NCBI GenBank assembly: GCA_900466575.1
Contig: UBMP01000020.1
Coordinates: 1-64,000 of the forward strand
DNA from: Hyphomicrobiales bacterium
GTDB taxonomy: Bacteria; Pseudomonadota; Alphaproteobacteria; Rhizobiales; Rhizobiaceae
Length of the DNA stretch: 64,000 bases
Direction of reading: 5' to 3'
Shown: positions 60,651-64,000 of the stretch, in pieces
Layout: each line of letters begins with the position of its first letter
Position numbering within the stretch: the stretch's first letter is position 1
Program-made: the position numbers and the translations under genes
The notes under the pieces: generated by a model
The model's database searches: none
What the model was told of the DNA's origin: nothing
Seen by the model: only the letters and a program-made list of their open reading frames with translations

Positions 60651-60980
60651 TATCAAAACACTCTTGATCTTGCCTTCCACGCTCTCAGCGACCCCACTCG
60701 CCGCGCGGTCGTCTCCCGTCTGGTTGAGGGGGAGTTGCCCGTCACGGCATTGGCCGAGCCTTTCGACATGGCGCTGCCTTCGTTCACCCAGCACCTGAAG
60801 GTACTGGAGGATTGCGGGCTGATTGCCAGCGAAAAACGCGGCCGCAGCCGCTGGTGCCGGCTGGTGCCGCATCGTTTCGACGAGGCGGCGGAGTGGATGA
60901 TGGCCGAGCGGGAGCGGTGGTCGGCGCGGCTGGATCGCCTGGAGGCCTATCTGAACAACAATCAAAAGGGAGAGAGTTAA
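60642..60980 (+). CDS. ArsR-family repressor
   Basis: A 112-residue winged-helix protein with FHALSDPTRRAVVSRLVEGELPVTALAEPFDMALPSFTQHLKVLEDCGLI, the ArsR/SmtB HTH, followed by the wing KRGRSRWCRL. No paired metal-binding cysteines of the ArsR type are visible, so it probably senses an organic ligand. It is coupled to an SRPBCC protein 1 bp downstream, a common arrangement. I choose ATG 60642, just before the conserved region; another ATG at 60615 is possible. Confidence 0.88.
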   Translation: MPNYQNTLDLAFHALSDPTRRAVVSRLVEGELPVTALAEPFDMALPSFTQHLKVLEDCGLIASEKRGRSRWCRLVPHRFDEAAEWMMAERERWSARLDRLEAYLNNNQKGES

Positions 60981-60981
60981 G

Positions 60982-61461
60982 ATGTCTGATCCATTGGAAA
61001 CGTGGTCGCTCGACCGCGAAATCGTGCTCGTCCGCGTGCTGAACCATCCACGCGACAAGGTCTTTGCCGCATGGACGGACCCCAAGGCGCTCTCGGTCTG
61101 GTATGGGCCTTCGGGCTTGAGCATCGAGACGCATGAAGCCGATATCCGCGAGGGCGGCATCTGGCGCTTCGACATGGTCGGTGAATTCGAGGGCAAGGCG
61201 CAGCGCTTCCCCAACCTCATCCGTTTTCTGAAGATCGTGCCGAACGAGCGCCTTGTCATGGATCATGGCGGGGAAGACGCCAATGACCCGGATCGCTTCC
61301 GCGTCACCGTCACCTTCGATGAGCAATCGGATGGCAAGACGGTGCTCACGATGCGGCAGTTGCACCCGACCGTCGAGCGCCGCAAGTTCGTCATCGGCTT
61401 CGGCGCCGTGGTCTACGGTCAGCAGACGCTCGACAAGCTCGCCGCCTGGCTTGATCGCTGA
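60982..61461 (+). CDS. SRPBCC (AHSA1-like) ligand-binding protein
   Basis: A 159-residue START-fold protein with the AHSA1-type pattern: N-terminal REIVLVRVLNHPRDKVFAAWTDPKALSVWYGP, a conserved GGIWRFDMVG, and the C-terminal amphipathic helix GQQTLDKLAAWLDR. The family binds hydrophobic small molecules. With the ArsR gene it probably forms a ligand-sensing pair. Ribosome binding site AAAGGGAGAG. Confidence 0.9.
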   Translation: MSDPLETWSLDREIVLVRVLNHPRDKVFAAWTDPKALSVWYGPSGLSIETHEADIREGGIWRFDMVGEFEGKAQRFPNLIRFLKIVPNERLVMDHGGEDANDPDRFRVTVTFDEQSDGKTVLTMRQLHPTVERRKFVIGFGAVVYGQQTLDKLAAWLDR

Positions 61462-61521
61462 CGGTTTCCTGAAGACGGAAGCAGCCGGAGGGTGCGGCAT
61501 GATGCCGATGAGGGGCGCACC

Positions 61522-62886
61522 CTATCCGGAGACGCTGGCCATGTTGTTCGTTGCGGCCGCCGCCAATGCCGGTTGGGAACGCGAGAGAAACATCTCGAAT
61601 GCACCGATGTCCTTGGGCGGGCTGAATAGATAGCCCTGATAGGCGCGGCAGCCTGCCTCCCGCAGGCGTTCGCGTTGATCGACCGTTTCTATCCCTTCGG
61701 CGATGACATGCAAACCGAGCTTGGCGGCCAGCGAAATGATGGCTTCTATGATGACCATGTTGGACTGGTTTGTCAGCATGTCGCGCACAAAGGCCTGATC
61801 GATCTTGATCTGTCCGAGCGGGAAATGGTGAAGCGCGCTCAGCGATGAATAGCCCGTACCAAAATCATCGAGGGACCAGACGATCCCAAGCTCCCGGAGA
61901 GCGTTCATCTTGGCGACAGTCGCCTCGATATTCTCGATGAACATGCTCTCCGTCAGTTCGAGCTTCAGTTGGGACGGTCTCGCGCCGCTCAAGCGCACGA
62001 TCTCAGCGACATTGTGAACAAAGTCGGGCTGCCGGAACTGGGAGGCGCTGACATTGACGGCGAGGGTCAGGTGCCGGGATTCGGCCCGGCCTTCCCAAAG
62101 TGCGAGCTGGTGGCAGGCCGCGCGCAGGACCCAGTTCCCGATCGGGACAATCAGGCCGGTCTCTTCCGCCAGCGGAATGAATTTCCCGGGCGCGATATGC
62201 CCCTTCTCAGGATGGTTCCAGCGCACAAGTGCTTCTGCACCGATGACATGTCCGTCGTCGTGGACCTGGGGCTGATAATGCAGAACGAACTCCCCGTTCA
62301 CGACTGCCCGTCGCATCTCGTCTTCCATCCGGCGACGAACCGTGAGGTCGGCGTTCATGAAGACCACTGTCAGGACAAGGCCGCAAAGAGCCGTTATCGA
62401 ATTTGCCCAGACCGCGATTTCCGCTGCTTGGGGCGGAATGAGCAGCGCGCTGTCCTGGATGGTCAGCGACATGTTTCCAAAGGCAAGGAAGGCAGCCAGG
62501 CAAACGGCCGGAATGACAAACTTCAGGTAGAAGCCCTGCTGCCGGAACACGAAGTAGCAGCCGACGGCAACGGCAAGGAAATGCAGGTGGGTCGCGCGGG
62601 GAAGGCCCGGAGGCACATTGTCGAAAATGCAGAAGGTTGCGACGAAAACGGGCAGGATATGCGCCGCAAGCAGCGCCGTTGTCCGCAGTCGACCACGTGC
62701 GATCAGCCAGAGCATCAGCATCCCGGAGCCTGCCATGGCAATGTGCAGCGCCACCAGGACGGGCTTTCCGGCCAAGATGAATCCGATGCACCAGCTTGCA
62801 CCCAGCGCCGTAATGATGATGGCGGCGCCAAGCAGAATTGCCTTGATGCGGCGAGTGTGGCCTTCGTCCCAGCCCGTATAGGTCAT
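61522..62886 (-). CDS. Membrane-anchored EAL phosphodiesterase
   Basis: A 454-residue protein with about six membrane helices (15-180) as sensor, and a C-terminal EAL domain (about 190-440). There is no GGDEF domain. Catalytic motifs are intact: EALVRW, ELTES, the DDFGTGYSS loop, KIDQAF, and the glutamate of AEGIET. It should hydrolyse cyclic-di-GMP to pGpG. The membrane part is not a MASE type I can name; its signal is unknown. Confidence 0.88.
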   Translation of the reverse strand: MTYTGWDEGHTRRIKAILLGAAIIITALGASWCIGFILAGKPVLVALHIAMAGSGMLMLWLIARGRLRTTALLAAHILPVFVATFCIFDNVPPGLPRATHLHFLAVAVGCYFVFRQQGFYLKFVIPAVCLAAFLAFGNMSLTIQDSALLIPPQAAEIAVWANSITALCGLVLTVVFMNADLTVRRRMEDEMRRAVVNGEFVLHYQPQVHDDGHVIGAEALVRWNHPEKGHIAPGKFIPLAEETGLIVPIGNWVLRAACHQLALWEGRAESRHLTLAVNVSASQFRQPDFVHNVAEIVRLSGARPSQLKLELTESMFIENIEATVAKMNALRELGIVWSLDDFGTGYSSLSALHHFPLGQIKIDQAFVRDMLTNQSNMVIIEAIISLAAKLGLHVIAEGIETVDQRERLREAGCRAYQGYLFSPPKDIGAFEMFLSRSQPALAAAATNNMASVSG

Positions 62887-63016
62887 CGCAGGTGTATTTC
62901 GCTTACAATCGGTTGTGCCGGTCTAGGCGAATTGCAATAATTTTCCTGTAAGAACGTCAGGCGGATTATGGCGCCCTCCTGTTTGCGAATGTTTATCGAT
63001 AAGAATCCCGAAATGG

Positions 63017-63043
63017 GACGCGGCTGATTTCATGAGCCGCGTC
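63017..63043. other. Intergenic hairpin
   Basis: GACGCGGCT (63017-63025) and AGCCGCGTC (63035-63043) form a perfect 9-bp stem with a 9-nt loop. No T run follows on either strand, so a Rho-independent terminator is not clear. The 204-bp gap otherwise shows nothing. Confidence 0.5.
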
Positions 63044-63090
63044 GACTGATGGCGCCGGCGACTTGTTCCGGCAGACGGTCTTGTGGTCGC

Positions 63091-64000
63091 TTATCGCCAG
63101 CCGAGGGCGGGGGCGACGTGCTTCAGGATCGATTCGATCACATGGGCGTTGTAGTCGACGCCCAGCTGGTTCGGCACGGTCAGCAGCAGCGTATCGGCTT
63201 CCGCAATGCCCTCGTCGGCGGCCAGTTCCTTGATCAGCGCATCGGGCTCGGCGGCATAGGAGCGACCGAAGATCGCCCGCGTGCTGTCGTCGATATAGCC
63301 GACCGAATCCTGTTCCTTGCCGCCGCGGCCGAAATAGGCGCGATCGCGGTCGTCGGTCAGGGCGAAGATCGAGCGGCTGACGGAAACGCGGGGCGTGCGG
63401 GTGTGGCCCGCTTCCTTCCAGGCCTCGCGGTAGGCGCGGATCTGCTTGGCCTGCTGGATGTGGAACGGCTCGCCCGTTTCATCGTTCTTGAGCGTCGAGC
63501 TCTGCAGGTTCATGCCGAGCTTGGCCGCCCAGACGGCGGTAGCATTGGAGCCGGCACCCCACCAGATGCGCTCGCGCAGACCTTCCGAATGCGGCTCGAT
63601 GCGCAGCAGGCCCGGCGGGTTGGGGAACATCGGGCGTGGGTTCGGCTGGGCAAAGCCTTCGCCCTTCAGCACTTCGAGGAATACCTCGGCATGCTGACGG
63701 CCCATGTCCGCGTCCGTCTGGCCTTCGTCCGGCTGATAGCCGAAATAGCGCCAGCCCTCGATGACCTGTTCGGGCGAACCGCGGCTGATGCCGAGCTGCA
63801 GGCGACCGCCGGAAATGAGGTCGGCAGCGCCGGCATCTTCGGCCATGTAGAGCGGGTTTTCATAGCGCATGTCGATGACGCCCGTGCCGATCTCGATCGA
63901 CTTGGTACGCGCACCGACAGCGGCGAGAAGCGGGAAGGGCGAAGCAAGCTGCCGGGCGAAGTGGTGGACACGGAAATAGGCGCCATCCGCGCCAAGCTCT
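63091..64000 (-). CDS. Luciferase-like flavin-dependent monooxygenase, partial
   Basis: The frame is open to the right edge, so the N-terminus is missing; 302 codons are present. Residues near the edge read HHFARQLASPFPLLAAVGARTKSIEIGTGV, followed by ENPLYMAEDAGAADLISGGRLQLGISRGSPEQ, the family pattern of LLM class oxidoreductases (bacterial luciferase, alkanal and F420- or FMN-linked types). The C-terminal PALGWR is complete. Substrate unknown. Confidence 0.88.
   Translation of the reverse strand, partial: ELGADGAYFRVHHFARQLASPFPLLAAVGARTKSIEIGTGVIDMRYENPLYMAEDAGAADLISGGRLQLGISRGSPEQVIEGWRYFGYQPDEGQTDADMGRQHAEVFLEVLKGEGFAQPNPRPMFPNPPGLLRIEPHSEGLRERIWWGAGSNATAVWAAKLGMNLQSSTLKNDETGEPFHIQQAKQIRAYREAWKEAGHTRTPRVSVSRSIFALTDDRDRAYFGRGGKEQDSVGYIDDSTRAIFGRSYAAEPDALIKELAADEGIAEADTLLLTVPNQLGVDYNAHVIESILKHVAPALGWR

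Overview
The window looks like a chromosomal or megaplasmid segment from an alphaproteobacterium of the order Hyphomicrobiales, most likely Rhizobiaceae. The grounds are high GC content, an NrtR-controlled nadABC operon, a complete NasTS-type nitrate assimilation operon, many solute-binding-protein ABC transporters, and intergenic palindromic repeats of the kind seen in rhizobia. I cannot assign a genus. No tRNA, rRNA, CRISPR array, transposase or prophage was seen.

Layout. (1) 1-4708: the end of an unknown gene, a candidate anti-Shine-Dalgarno small RNA with its own promoter and terminator, then nadA-nadB-nadC (minus strand) behind two NrtR palindromes, with nrtR just upstream. (2) 5055-16267: a catabolic island. 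It has a sugar/nucleoside-type ABC importer whose ATPase is fused to a second permease, an amidohydrolase, a COG0523 GTPase and an SDR dehydrogenase on the plus strand. Facing it are an unusual winged-helix/solute-binding-protein fusion regulator and a beta-hydroxyacid dehydrogenase, plus a YciI-like protein. An ATCCAG/CTGGAT palindrome occurs at both promoter regions of the island. (3) 16332-25524: DUF2934, an SDR, glgX, treZ, a PfkB-family kinase behind an FNR/FixK-type box, a decayed PLP-decarboxylase pseudogene, an HpcH/HpaI aldolase and an HPP-CBS membrane protein. (4) 25617-47057: a lactam or cyclic-amide utilisation region. It holds an AraC regulator, HyuA/HyuB (ATP-dependent hydantoinase/oxoprolinase family), a three-subunit molybdenum hydroxylase, a class III omega-aminotransferase, a cupin-SnoaL fusion, a LysR regulator, pxpA-accB-accC-pxpB-pxpC, and a Liv-type ABC importer. 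The Mo-hydroxylase operon and the pxp operon start with nearly the same ~88-bp upstream sequence. (5) 47159-60438 (minus strand): nitrate assimilation, in transcription order small membrane protein, nasT, nasS, [sigma-54 promoter, NasT-type antitermination leader, attenuator], nrtA, nrtB, nrtD, globin, nirB, nirD, [MITE-like repeat], nasA, cysG. (6) 60584-64000: an ArsR/SRPBCC pair with two operator palindromes, an EAL phosphodiesterase and a partial flavin-dependent monooxygenase.

How it works together. The region 4 genes suggest a route in which a cyclic imine or N-heterocycle is hydroxylated to a lactam, the lactam ring is opened by an ATP-dependent system (HyuAB, or a split urea-carboxylase-like machine made of AccC, AccB and PxpBC with PxpA), and the resulting omega-amino acid is transaminated. 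This is inference from gene families. Region 5 shows two-layer nitrogen control directly in the DNA: a sigma-54 promoter for nitrogen limitation and an RNA antitermination leader for nitrate sensing by NasS/NasT.
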